Source: Clostridium sp. AM33-3
GTDB lineage: Bacteria; Bacillota; Clostridia; Lachnospirales; Lachnospiraceae
NCBI RefSeq assembly: GCF_003480315.1
Contig: NZ_QUIV01000009.1
Span: forward strand, 52,366 to 116,365
Direction: 5' to 3'
Length of the DNA stretch: 64,000 nucleotides
Shown: one piece after another, positions 1-8,697 of the stretch
Numbering within the stretch: position 1 is the first letter of the stretch
Layout: each line of letters opens with the position of its first letter
The notes under the pieces: model-generated
What the model saw: only the letters and a program-made list of their open reading frames with translations
Databases searched by the model: none
Told to the model about the DNA's origin: nothing
Position numbers and translations under genes: made by a program

Positions 1-1803
1 TAAGAGAACCGGATTTGCCTCCATAAAGCCCTTCTTAAAGGCCATCATGGCAGCAGTCTTGAAGGCCATCTCGGAGGAATCCACCGGATGATAGGAACCA
101 TCCACAAGGGTGGCCTTGACACCGACTACCGGATATGCAGCCAACGGACCCTTTACGCAGCTTTCTGCCACACCTTTTTCGACTGCCGGGAAGTAGTTCT
201 TCGGAACAGCACCGCCGAACACCTTCTCCTCGAATACATATGGATGCTCCAGATCTCCAGATGGTTCAAAGATCATCTTAACATCGCCGTACTGACCATG
301 GCCGCCTGACTGTTTCTTATATTTGCCCTGAACCTCAACTTTCTTTCTTAAGGTTTCGCGGAATGCAAATTTCGGCTTGCTGAGCTCGATCTCCACTTTG
401 TAACGGCCAAGGAGCTTGCTGACTACCACCTCTAACTGCTGGTCACCGATGCCGTATAACAGAAGCTGACGGTTTTCTTTGTCATTTACAGATTTTAAGG
501 TTAAATCCTCTTCCATCAGTTTTGCCAGTGCGCTGGAAACCTTATCCTCATCACCCTTGGTTACGGTCTTATAGCGCATATAAGTATACGGAGTAGAGGT
601 CTGCGGTTTGTGGTATACGATCGGTGCGGAACGCAGGGCAATGGTATCACCGGTCTGGGTTACACCGAGCTTTGCTACAGCACCGATATCGCCTGCGCGC
701 AGCTCCGGAACCTCAATGGTATCCTTACCGCGCAGCAGATACAGCTTACCAACTTTCTCCTCCGTGTCCTTGTTGACATTGTAGATGGTGCTGTCCGGTT
801 TTAAGATACCGGTGCAGACCTTCATAAGAGAGTATTTGCCGATAAATGGATCTACGATGGTCTTGAATACTCTTGCGGATAAGGAAACCTGGTCGTTGTA
901 TTTGGCAGTGAAGCGCTCACCGGTGGAGACGTCAACACCGATACACTCAAACTTGTCCGGAGTCGGAAGGTAACGGTCAATGACCTGTAAAAGGGTCTTG
1001 AAGCCCTGGCAGTTTGCGCCGGAACCCATCAGGACCGGAACGATGGAGCCATCTATAACATGTTCCCGCAGAGCGCCCTGGATTTCTTCCAGTGTAAACT
1101 CCTCGCCGGAGAAATAGCGCTCCATGTACTCCTCACTGGTCTCTGCCACTGCCTCTAAAAGGGCGTCTCTGGCAATGCCAAGGTTTTTCTGGGAGTAGTC
1201 AGGAATCTCGCATTCTTCGTAATCACTCAGATTAGTGAAACGTCTGCCGGCCATCTTGACAACGTTTACATATCCGACAAACTTTTCATTTTCACGGATC
1301 GGGAGCTGGAACGGAGCAATACATCTGCCGAACCGTCTCTCTAATTTCAGTACAAGCTCTCTAAAGCTTGCGTGGTCGTCGTCCATGTTGGTGACAAAAA
1401 TGATGCGCGGCAATTTGAGCTTATCGCACAGCTCCCATGCCTTTTCCGTGCCGACCTCGATGCCTGCCTTGCAGTTTACAACGATGATCGCCGCATCAGC
1501 CACACTGACTGCTTCTTCTACTTCACCGACAAAGTCAAAATAACCCGGGGTATCCAGGATGTTGATCTTCATCATGCCTTCATCGCCCTGATACTCGATC
1601 GGGATCAGTGACGTGGAGATGGAAAACTGACGTTTGATTTCTTCCTTGTCATAGTCGCTGATGGTGTTACCGTCAACAACCTTGCCCATGCGCTTGGTGA
1701 CTCCGGTTACCAGGGCAAGCGCTTCTGCAACCGTCGTCTTGCCGGCCCCGCCATGACCAAGTAAAACGACGTTTCGGATCTGTTTCGTACCATAAACGTT
1801 CAT
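1..1803 (-). CDS. Elongation factor G paralogue, 3' end outside window
   Basis: Translation GTPase of the EF-G family; about 600 of roughly 690 codons are inside the window and the C-terminus runs off the left edge. The start is ATG at 1803, after an AGGAGGG ribosome site. The P-loop reads GHGGAGKTT, where canonical EF-G has an AHIDAGKT-type loop. The G3 motif reads DTPGYFDF, so the catalytic histidine of DTPGH is a tyrosine. The G4 motif reads TNMD instead of NKMD. These changes point to the EF-G-like (EF-G2) branch rather than the housekeeping fusA product. A role as a slow or non-hydrolysing ribosome factor is inference. The gene is monocistronic at its 5' side, divergent from tyrA. Confidence 0.9.
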   Translation of the reverse strand, partial: MNVYGTKQIRNVVLLGHGGAGKTTVAEALALVTGVTKRMGKVVDGNTISDYDKEEIKRQFSISTSLIPIEYQGDEGMMKINILDTPGYFDFVGEVEEAVSVADAAIIVVNCKAGIEVGTEKAWELCDKLKLPRIIFVTNMDDDHASFRELVLKLERRFGRCIAPFQLPIRENEKFVGYVNVVKMAGRRFTNLSDYEECEIPDYSQKNLGIARDALLEAVAETSEEYMERYFSGEEFTLEEIQGALREHVIDGSIVPVLMGSGANCQGFKTLLQVIDRYLPTPDKFECIGVDVSTGERFTAKYNDQVSLSARVFKTIVDPFIGKYSLMKVCTGILKPDSTIYNVNKDTEEKVGKLYLLRGKDTIEVPELRAGDIGAVAKLGVTQTGDTIALRSAPIVYHKPQTSTPYTYMRYKTVTKGDEDKVSSALAKLMEEDLTLKSVNDKENRQLLLYGIGDQQLEVVVSKLLGRYKVEIELSKPKFAFRETLRKKVEVQGKYKKQSGGHGQYGDVKMIFEPSGDLEHPYVFEEKVFGGAVPKNYFPAVEKGVAESCVKGPLAAYPVVGVKATLVDGSYHPVDSSEMAFKTAAMMAFKKGFMEANPVLL

Positions 1804-1842
1804 ATAATTCCCTCCTGTACATCAAATTTAGTCTATAATGAT

Positions 1843-1871
1843 ATTCTACTAAAAAAGTTCGAAAATTTCAA
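1843..1871 (-). promoter_or_regulatory. Sigma-A promoter of the EF-G paralogue
   Basis: On the minus strand TTGAAA (1866-1871) and TAGAAT (1843-1848) are separated by 17 bases, about 40 bases upstream of the EF-G ATG. Confidence 0.6.
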
Positions 1872-1933
1872 GTAGGATATACGATTTGCACAAATTATTT
1901 TATAACACTATCGCAATTTAAAGCAATAAAGCA

Positions 1934-1962
1934 TTGACAACATTTTCAGATTATCATAAAAT
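1934..1962 (+). promoter_or_regulatory. Sigma-A promoter of tyrA-aroA
   Basis: TTGACA (1934-1939) and TAAAAT (1957-1962) with 17-base spacing, about 44 bases upstream of the tyrA ATG. It is back-to-back with the EF-G promoter. Confidence 0.65.
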
Positions 1963-2005
1963 AGCAGTTAGTATTGAAAGTAACCTATGACAGGAGAATT
2001 CTGAA

Positions 2006-3106
2006 ATGAAAGACACCACATTTGGTTTTATCGGTCTGGGACTGATCGGCGGATCTATTGCCAGAGGCATCAAGCGTGCCTGCCCGACTGCCCGGATCAT
2101 GGCATATATGCGCACCCGCGCAAAGCTGGAACAGGCAAAAGAAGACGGGATTGTCGATGTGATCCTTGACGGCATCGGGGAACCTCTGCTGGAATGTGAT
2201 ATCATATTTTTATGCACTCCGGTAGAGTACAATGCCCAGTACCTGACACAGATCCGCCCATTCTTAAAGCCGGGTGCCCTGATCACCGATGTCGGTTCCA
2301 CCAAGGAAGATATCCACCGTGTCGTTACCACGCTTCACATGGAGGAATTTTTCGTGGGCGGACACCCTATGGCAGGTTCTGAAAAGACCGGTTATGAAAA
2401 CTCGACCGATCATCTTCTTGAAAATGCCTACTATATTGTGACACCGACCGCAAAGACAAAGCAGGAAGATGCCGACCGGCTGGTTGAAATTGCCAGATCC
2501 ATCGGCTCCATCCCCATCGTTCTGGATTATCATGAGCATGACCGGATCGTGGCTGCCATCAGCCATCTGCCTCACCTGATCGCTTCCAGCCTGGTAAACC
2601 TCGTAAAGGATTCCGACAATCAGAACGAGCTCATGAAACGTCTGGCCGCAGGCGGTTTTAAGGATATCACCCGTATTGCATCCTCCTCGCCGGAGATGTG
2701 GGAACAGATCTGCATGACCAATACCGGCAACATCATCGATATGATGGAACACTATATTGCTTCCTTAACCCAGATCCTGGACTCTTTAAAGCAGCACCGC
2801 GGAGATGACATCTATGAGCTTTTTGATACCTCCCGCATATACCGTAACTCCATCTCGGAAAGCAGGAAGGGATCCGTCACCCCGGAGTATTCCTTTACCG
2901 TAGATATCGTGGACGAGCCAGGTGCAATCTCTACGCTGTCCTGTATCTTAAGCGCCCGCGGCATCAGCATCGGCAACATCGGCATCAACCATAACCGGGA
3001 GCAGGGCGAGGGTGCCTTAAAGATTGTTTTCTATAACAAGGAGTCCATGGAACAGGCATGGGCGCAGCTGAAAAAATATAATTACGAACTGATTCCAAAG
3101 CACTAG
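2006..3106 (+). CDS. tyrA: Prephenate dehydrogenase with ACT domain
   Basis: NAD-dependent oxidative decarboxylation of prephenate to 4-hydroxyphenylpyruvate in tyrosine synthesis; 366 aa. The N-terminus has the Rossmann glycine motif GLGLIGGS (residues about 9-16). The middle carries the conserved GGHPMAGSEKTG stretch, which includes an active-site histidine. The C-terminal 75 residues (from about 292, SFTVDIVDEPGAIS) form an ACT domain, the usual site of tyrosine feedback in clostridial and bacillar TyrA. The ribosome site AGGAG lies 9 bases before the ATG. aroA follows after 62 bases on the same strand, so the two are probably one aromatic amino acid transcript. Confidence 0.95.
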   Translation: MKDTTFGFIGLGLIGGSIARGIKRACPTARIMAYMRTRAKLEQAKEDGIVDVILDGIGEPLLECDIIFLCTPVEYNAQYLTQIRPFLKPGALITDVGSTKEDIHRVVTTLHMEEFFVGGHPMAGSEKTGYENSTDHLLENAYYIVTPTAKTKQEDADRLVEIARSIGSIPIVLDYHEHDRIVAAISHLPHLIASSLVNLVKDSDNQNELMKRLAAGGFKDITRIASSSPEMWEQICMTNTGNIIDMMEHYIASLTQILDSLKQHRGDDIYELFDTSRIYRNSISESRKGSVTPEYSFTVDIVDEPGAISTLSCILSARGISIGNIGINHNREQGEGALKIVFYNKESMEQAWAQLKKYNYELIPKH

Positions 3107-3168
3107 CATGCCTGCCTGGCTTTCCGGCATGCTTCCAGGCTTTGATCAGAGAAACGGAGCTTATTCTC

Positions 3169-4443
3169 ATGAAATTTAATCCACTTAGCGGATTGCGTGG
3201 AGAAATCACCATCCCTGGTGACAAATCCATCTCACACCGCAGTGTTATGTTTGGCTCCCTGGCAAAGGGAACCACAAAGATCACCGGCTTTCTGCAGGGT
3301 GCAGACTGCCTCTCCACCATCTCCTGTTTCCGAAAGATGGGCATTTCCATCGAAAATCTTGAAGATACCGTTTTGGTACACGGTAACGGTCTTCATGGCT
3401 TAAAAAAGCCGGACAGTGTGCTTGACTGCGGCAACAGCGGCACCACCACCCGGCTGATTTCCGGTATTCTCTCCGCCCAGAATTTTTCCGTGACCCTCAC
3501 CGGAGACGCCTCTATCCAGAAGCGCCCAATGAAGCGCATCATGGATCCCTTAAGTCAGATGGGCGCAGACATCACCAGTGTAAACGGCAACGGCTGTGCA
3601 CCCCTTGCAATCAACGGACGGACACTGCATGGAATCCATTACCAGTCTCCGGTGGCATCTGCCCAGGTAAAATCGGCCATTCTCCTGGCAGGGCTTTACG
3701 CGGAAGACGAAACAAAAGTAACAGAGCCTTCCCTCTCCCGCAACCACACCGAGCTGATGTTAAAAGAATTCGGTGCTGATGTCCGCACAGAAAAAACCAC
3801 TGCCATGATCCGACCGGCCGAAGAACTGTTTGCAAAGGAGATTGCCGTTCCGGGTGATATTTCCTCGGCTGCTTTTTTCCTGGCCGCCGGACTGATGATC
3901 CCCCATTCTGAGCTCCTCATAAAAAATGTAGGCATCAATCCGACCCGCGACGGTATGATCCATGTCTGCCGGGCCATGGGCGGTGATCTGACCCTCTTAA
4001 ATGTCCGCATGACCGGCGAGCCGGTAGCCGACATTCTGGTCCGCACCAGCAGTCTGCACGCCACCGACATCCACGGCGACATCATACCGACCCTGATCGA
4101 TGAGCTCCCGATGATCGCAGCCATGGCCTGCTTTGCAGAGGGTGACACCATCATCCGTGACGCAGCTGAATTGAAGGTCAAGGAGTCCAATCGTATTGCC
4201 GTTATGGCAGAAAACTTAAGTGCCATGGGCGCTGATGTAGAAGAGACCGTGGACGGCATGATCATCCACGGCGGCAAACCGCTCCACGGCGCCACCATCG
4301 ACAGTCACCTCGACCACCGCATTGCCATGACCTTTGCCATCACCGCCGCCCTGGCTGAGGGCGAGACGGAGATCCTCGGTGCCGAATGCGTCAACATCTC
4401 CTATCCTGACTTCTACCAAGACTTAAATAAACTAGCTCAATAA
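3169..4443 (+). CDS. aroA: 3-phosphoshikimate 1-carboxyvinyltransferase (EPSP synthase)
   Basis: Transfers the enolpyruvyl group of PEP to shikimate-3-phosphate, the sixth step of the shikimate pathway; cytoplasmic, 424 aa. The N-terminal PGDKSISHR motif (substrate binding), the CGNSGTTTRL loop and DELPMIAA near residue 310 are typical of the two-domain EPSP synthase fold. I chose ATG 3169 rather than an in-frame TTG at 3142, because GGAG at 3156-3159 sits 9 bases before this ATG and the protein then begins at the normal family position (MKFNPLSGLRGEITIPGDK). It is followed by a strong intrinsic terminator, so it closes the tyrA-aroA unit. Confidence 0.95.
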   Translation: MKFNPLSGLRGEITIPGDKSISHRSVMFGSLAKGTTKITGFLQGADCLSTISCFRKMGISIENLEDTVLVHGNGLHGLKKPDSVLDCGNSGTTTRLISGILSAQNFSVTLTGDASIQKRPMKRIMDPLSQMGADITSVNGNGCAPLAINGRTLHGIHYQSPVASAQVKSAILLAGLYAEDETKVTEPSLSRNHTELMLKEFGADVRTEKTTAMIRPAEELFAKEIAVPGDISSAAFFLAAGLMIPHSELLIKNVGINPTRDGMIHVCRAMGGDLTLLNVRMTGEPVADILVRTSSLHATDIHGDIIPTLIDELPMIAAMACFAEGDTIIRDAAELKVKESNRIAVMAENLSAMGADVEETVDGMIIHGGKPLHGATIDSHLDHRIAMTFAITAALAEGETEILGAECVNISYPDFYQDLNKLAQ

Positions 4444-4465
4444 TTTTAGCCAGAAATATACAGCC

Positions 4466-4507
4466 AAAAAATTATCCCGGCATATGGGAGTGCCGGGATA
4501 ATTTTTT
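4466..4507 (+). terminator. Intrinsic terminator after aroA
   Basis: A 17-bp stem containing TATCCCGGCA/TGCCGGGATA, with an 8-base loop, ends in a run of six T. Confidence 0.85.
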
Positions 4508-4563
4508 CGCGTACTTTCGTCACAACTCTTTTTTAAGATTCTCTTACAACCTTTTTAAATCCC

Positions 4564-4592
4564 TTGGCATCCTTTTCCCAATCGTCTATAAT
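4564..4592 (+). promoter_or_regulatory. Sigma-A promoter of the SGNH esterase gene
   Basis: TTGGCA (4564-4569) and TATAAT (4587-4592) with exact 17-base spacing, about 70 bases before the ATG. Confidence 0.7.
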
Positions 4593-4660
4593 AAACACCA
4601 TCGGGTTTTTTCTGCCCTGCAGAGGCCCTTCAAATTTCTAACTTAGGAGATATCTGACTC

Positions 4661-6313
4661 ATGAAGAAAACACGCATGAAAGCTCTGCTTCTCGGGTGCA
4701 TCTGCGCGGTGACGACAGCCCTGTCTGCCGTTCCTGCCTCTGCTGCCACCGTTGTCGCAGGCGGTTCCGCAGCCACAAACGATCCGGCCCTCACCGCAGC
4801 ACCGGGAACCTATACCGAACAGCAGTCCGGCGGCACTTCCGTTGACAAGCCATCCGCACCCCCCACCGTCTGGGTCGTAGGCGACTCCACCGCAGCCGCA
4901 TTCAGCGATACCACCTACTACTCCCCGCGTTACGGCTGGGGCACCCAGCTCGGCCTGTATCTGCAGGGTGTCAATATCCGCAATCTTGCCATCTCCGGCA
5001 CCAGCTCCAAGTCCTACTCGGACACGGACCAGTATCAGACCCTGCTGCAGAGTGTGCAGGCCGGTGACTATGTGCTGATCGGTTTTGGCCATAACGACGA
5101 ACGTACCGAACAGGGGCGCTACTCCAACCCGACCGGTTCTGTTTCCAGCAGTGGTTCTTTCCAGTACAACCTCTATGAAAAGTATATCAAGCCGGTGAAG
5201 AACAAACAGGCAAATCCGATCCTGGTTACCCCGATCGTTCGCCGCAATGCGGCCAGCAACTATACCGGCGAAGACGGACACATCACCACCTCAAAAAAGA
5301 ATGAGGAAGGCACCTTCCAGGGCGGCGATTACGCCAAGGCCATCCGTCAGCTGGGTGTTGGCAAGAGTGTTCCGGTTCTGGACTTAACCGCCCGCACCAA
5401 AGATGTTTACGAACGCCTGGGCGCCGACGGTGTAAAAAACCGTCATGCACAGACCTCTAACCGAGATGTCAGCATTGACAATACTCATACCAACCTCTAC
5501 GGCGCCCAGTGCAATGCCTGGTTTATTGCTGATGAGCTTTTAAAATCCAACTCCGGACTGAAAAACTACGTCATTTCCAACCCACAGGTTCCGCAGTATG
5601 ACAGCAGCTCTTTGAATGCCGGCTACCATGCCCAGAGCTTTACCGCACCGGCCGGAGTAAGCAGCATCTTCTCTACAGCAGGTGACTGGAAACCAACTGT
5701 ATTCGGAAATATTGACGGTTATGAGTACTTAAACAACATGTACTTCTGCCTGCAGGGCGGTAATGATAATTCCTTCCACCTGGCAGTCGGTACCGGATCC
5801 GGCGCAACAAGAGCCCAGCAGGTGGGCGGTATTGAGCAGGGAAGCGATGGTCTTGCCATGTTCTACCGTGAGGTTCCGGCCTCCGCAAACTTCACCTTAT
5901 CTGCAGATATTACCATCAACGCCTACAATGCATCCGTCTTAAATTCCTTCGGCCTGATGGTGCGTGACGATATCTACCTCGACACCGTCATCAACGATAC
6001 CCTGGGCGATTATGTGGCAGCCGGAGAGCTTCAGCTTTCCTCTGCTTCCCCGTGGAACTGCTTCGCAAGAAAGAACGGACAGCTTATCTCCGGCGGCACC
6101 GCTTCCCGCGTCTACAAGGCCGGCGAAACCGTTCATGTAGAGATCCGAAAGGGACCGGATGGATACACCTGTGTATTCGGTGACAACGCACCGGTATCTG
6201 CAGGCTTTGACTTTCCATTAACTGCTGTAGACTCTGACCATGTATATGTCGGCCTGTTTGTCGCACGCAGTGCAGATGTTACCTTCAGAAATGTCAATTT
6301 AATCTATCAGTAA
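4661..6313 (+). CDS. Secreted SGNH/GDSL hydrolase (carbohydrate esterase-like)
   Basis: 550-aa secreted esterase. The N-terminus is a classic signal peptide (MKKTRMK, hydrophobic core, cleavage near AAPASAA-type residues around 30). Residues about 65-285 form an SGNH hydrolase: block I VVGDSTAAAF (nucleophile Ser), block II SGTSSKS (Gly), block III GFGHND (Asn), block V DNTHTNLYG (catalytic Asp and His). This pattern is closest to rhamnogalacturonan acetylesterases, which deacetylate plant or surface polysaccharides. The last 240 residues are a beta-rich region resembling a concanavalin-like or carbohydrate-binding module; I could not assign the family. The substrate is inference. The gene is flanked by its own promoter and terminator, so it is monocistronic. 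Confidence 0.85.
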   Translation: MKKTRMKALLLGCICAVTTALSAVPASAATVVAGGSAATNDPALTAAPGTYTEQQSGGTSVDKPSAPPTVWVVGDSTAAAFSDTTYYSPRYGWGTQLGLYLQGVNIRNLAISGTSSKSYSDTDQYQTLLQSVQAGDYVLIGFGHNDERTEQGRYSNPTGSVSSSGSFQYNLYEKYIKPVKNKQANPILVTPIVRRNAASNYTGEDGHITTSKKNEEGTFQGGDYAKAIRQLGVGKSVPVLDLTARTKDVYERLGADGVKNRHAQTSNRDVSIDNTHTNLYGAQCNAWFIADELLKSNSGLKNYVISNPQVPQYDSSSLNAGYHAQSFTAPAGVSSIFSTAGDWKPTVFGNIDGYEYLNNMYFCLQGGNDNSFHLAVGTGSGATRAQQVGGIEQGSDGLAMFYREVPASANFTLSADITINAYNASVLNSFGLMVRDDIYLDTVINDTLGDYVAAGELQLSSASPWNCFARKNGQLISGGTASRVYKAGETVHVEIRKGPDGYTCVFGDNAPVSAGFDFPLTAVDSDHVYVGLFVARSADVTFRNVNLIYQ

Positions 6314-6320
6314 AACCCGA

Positions 6321-6360
6321 AAAGGCCCGGAGCGTTTTGCTCCGGGCCTTTCGTTTGTTT
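6321..6360. terminator. Terminator between converging SGNH and yebC genes
   Basis: A perfect 13-bp stem (AAAGGCCCGGAGC, loop GTTTT) is followed by a T-rich tract. The complementary strand also has a T-rich flank, so it may serve both genes. Confidence 0.8.
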
Positions 6361-6367
6361 TATCAAT

Positions 6368-7105
6368 TTATCTTTCGTCGGTGTCCCAGTTGTGATATAC
6401 AGCCTGTACATCGTCATCATCATCCAGAAGATCTAACAGACGGTTCATATATTTGATGTCGTTCTCATCAGTCAGCTCAACCCATGTCTGCGGGATCATG
6501 GTAACATCAGCCTCCATCATCGGGATTCCCTCTTTCTCCAGGGTCTCGCGAACGGCACTGAAATCGTCCGGATCTGTGATGATCTCAAAGCTGTCCTCCT
6601 CCTCAGAGAAGTCCTCCGCACCTGCATCCAATGCCATCATCATCAGCTCATCTGCATCAAGATCACACTCTTCCTTGTCGATAATGATCTGGCCCTTCTT
6701 GTCGAACATGAAGGATACGCTGCCCTGGGTACCGATATTTCCGTTGCCCTTTGTAAATGCACTTCTTACATTTGCGGCAGTACGGTTCTTGTTGTCGGTC
6801 AGGGTATCAACGATAACTGCAACACCGCTCGGGCCGTAACCCTCGTACGTGAGCACCTCGTAGTTTACGGAGTTAGCATCACCTGCTGCCTTTTTGATAC
6901 CACGGTCAATGGTGTCGTTCGGCATATTGTTTGCCTTTGCCTTTGCGATAACATCACGAAGCTTGCTGTTGTTTGCCGGATCCGGGCCGCCCTCTTTTAC
7001 TGCTACGGCAAGCTCACGGCCGATAACGGTAAAGATTTTCCCCTTTGCTGCATCGTTCTTTTCTTTTTTGTGCTTGATATTGGCAAATTTAGAATGTCCT
7101 GACAT
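6368..7105 (-). CDS. yebC: YebC/TACO1-family DNA- or translation-associated regulator
   Basis: 245 aa, full length for the family. The N-terminus ([18 protein letters not shown]) and the downstream [11 protein letters not shown] stretch are family signatures. The C-terminus carries the usual acidic run ([16 protein letters not shown]). YebC-type proteins have been described as transcriptional regulators and, more recently, as factors easing translation of proline-rich stretches. Nothing here separates YebC1 from YebC2. A ribosome site (AAGGAG) lies 9-10 bases upstream of the ATG. Confidence 0.93.
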   Translation of the reverse strand: MSGHSKFANIKHKKEKNDAAKGKIFTVIGRELAVAVKEGGPDPANNSKLRDVIAKAKANNMPNDTIDRGIKKAAGDANSVNYEVLTYEGYGPSGVAVIVDTLTDNKNRTAANVRSAFTKGNGNIGTQGSVSFMFDKKGQIIIDKEECDLDADELMMMALDAGAEDFSEEEDSFEIITDPDDFSAVRETLEKEGIPMMEADVTMIPQTWVELTDENDIKYMNRLLDLLDDDDDVQAVYHNWDTDER

Positions 7106-7203
7106 AAAATAACGCTCCTTACTTTATACTTTCTCTTTTCGTCCTAATCCGCCTGCCCAGTGTCGATTCTGTTCAGGCGAACAACATCTTTTCTATTTTA
7201 ACA

Positions 7204-8118
7204 CTAATTTTCTTCGCTTGCAAGAGTCTGCGGCAATTTCGTTACCCGAACTGAGTGGATCATCTTGTTCTCCACCTTCAGTACACAGAACCGGTAACCC
7301 AGATACTCGATCTCCGGCTGCTCGTCATCTCCCGGAATGCGGTCTAGACGGGAAATCAGAAGTCCATTGATGGTATCGTAGTTTTCCAGGTCTTCCTCCG
7401 GGAAGACAATGCCAAGCTCTTCCTGCGCTTCGTCAAGCGGTGTCATGCCGCTCATGATCAGGGCATCTCCCTCTCCACGGACAATGTACTGCTCATCCAC
7501 ATCATATTCATCGAGGATATTGCCCACGATTTCCTCCAGAATGTCCTCCATGGTAACGATTCCGGCTGTCTGGCCATACTCATCAATGACAATCTCCATA
7601 TGGATCTTCTGGGACTGCATCTCCTTGAACAGGGAGTTGATGTTGCGGGTTTCCGGAATAAAATGAGCCGGCCGCAAAACTCCCGGTACGTTGGCGATCT
7701 CCATCCGCGATTCCTGCAGATTTTCCGCATGGAACAGTACGTCCCGCATATGTACAGTACCGATGATATCGTCCAGATCTTTTCCGTAGACCGGATATCT
7801 GGAATTCTTTGCCTCCTTCAGAACAAAGTGGGCCGCTTCTCTTAGGGACATGGAACCGTCCAGAGCCACTATGTTCTTGCGGTGAGTCATGATATCACCG
7901 GCTTCTTTATCATTAAATTCAAAGATATTGGTGATCATCTCGGCCTCGCTTGACTCCAGGACCCCCTGCTCGTGGCCTTCATTGACCATGTCTTTAATAT
8001 CTTCTTCTGTTACATTTTCCTGCCTTGATCTGATAAACCTCCAGATTGCAAAGCCTGCCGCCAGGAAAAGCAACACCACACCTGCCAAAAGGATCAGGCG
8101 CGAATAACCATCGTCCAT
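7204..8118 (-). CDS. CBS-domain CorC/HlyC-type protein with one N-terminal membrane segment
   Basis: 304 aa. Residues about 7-29 are a single hydrophobic segment. Two CBS domains follow (about 75-200, including GTVHMRDVLF and AGIVTMEDILEEIVG), then a C-terminal CorC_HlyC (transporter-associated) domain (about 215-295). Family members with a full CNNM/DUF21 membrane domain are magnesium or divalent-cation transport proteins. Here that four-helix domain is absent, so the protein may only sense adenine nucleotides or modulate a partner. The best ribosome site (AAGGAG) is 14 bases from the ATG, which is long, so the start is slightly uncertain. Confidence 0.8.
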   Translation of the reverse strand: MDDGYSRLILLAGVVLLFLAAGFAIWRFIRSRQENVTEEDIKDMVNEGHEQGVLESSEAEMITNIFEFNDKEAGDIMTHRKNIVALDGSMSLREAAHFVLKEAKNSRYPVYGKDLDDIIGTVHMRDVLFHAENLQESRMEIANVPGVLRPAHFIPETRNINSLFKEMQSQKIHMEIVIDEYGQTAGIVTMEDILEEIVGNILDEYDVDEQYIVRGEGDALIMSGMTPLDEAQEELGIVFPEEDLENYDTINGLLISRLDRIPGDDEQPEIEYLGYRFCVLKVENKMIHSVRVTKLPQTLASEEN

Positions 8119-8169
8119 ACTGATCTTGTTATCTCCTTCCTCTTCTTTTTGTATACACCATACATTTTG

Positions 8170-8198
8170 ATTGTATGAAACTTCTTCCGCTTCGTCAA
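8170..8198 (-). promoter_or_regulatory. Sigma-A promoter of the CBS-domain gene
   Basis: Minus-strand TTGACG (8193-8198) and TACAAT (8170-8175), 17-base spacing, about 50 bases upstream of the start. Confidence 0.6.
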
Positions 8199-8260
8199 GA
8201 TAAAATCACGCATTTACGCCATTTTCCCTTCTGTAAGGGACTTTGTGTCATCACAGCGAA

Positions 8261-8608
8261 CTATGTAGTCAGCTCCAGACTCACGCGAAGGGCCTGGTTT
8301 ACCTGTTCTAACAGTTCATCATCAATATGGCAGATCCGCTCTTTGAGCCGCTGCTTGTCAATGGTCCGCAGCTGCTCCAGCAAGATCACGGAATCCTTGA
8401 TCATATCGCTTTTCCGCGCAGACAATTCCACATGCGTTGGCAGCTTTGCCTTATTCATGCGGGAGGTAATTGCCGCACAGATCACGGTAGGACTGTGTCG
8501 GTTTCCAACATCATTCTGGATGATGAGCACCGGCCGTACACCGCCCTGCTCCGAGCCTACCACCGGCCGCAGGTCCGCATAATAGATATCGCCTCGTCTG
8601 ATAATCAC
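8261..8608 (-). CDS. mazF: MazF/PemK-type endoribonuclease toxin
   Basis: Sequence-specific mRNA interferase of the MazF (NdoA/PemK) family; 115 aa from the GTG at 8608. It matches what I recall of Bacillus NdoA closely: [50 protein letters not shown], and [16 protein letters not shown]. The catalytic Arg and Thr regions are retained. An in-frame GTG at 8626 has no ribosome site; GGAG lies 9 bases before GTG 8608. In Bacillus the order is alr-ndoAI (antitoxin)-ndoA. Here only 89 bases separate it from alr, and they encode no antitoxin, so the toxin is an orphan at this locus. Confidence 0.92.
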   Translation of the reverse strand: MIIRRGDIYYADLRPVVGSEQGGVRPVLIIQNDVGNRHSPTVICAAITSRMNKAKLPTHVELSARKSDMIKDSVILLEQLRTIDKQRLKERICHIDDELLEQVNQALRVSLELTT

Positions 8609-8697
8609 AGTTTCACACTCCGTCACTGGTCTTCAAAGGTATTATTGCCCTTTGCCAGGCGGCGTATACACGGCTGCCCGTTTTTCTATAGATTATC

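Noticed and set aside
8609..8697. Possible mazE antitoxin between alr and mazF
   Set aside because: Too short (89 bases) and no suitable frame with a ribosome site.
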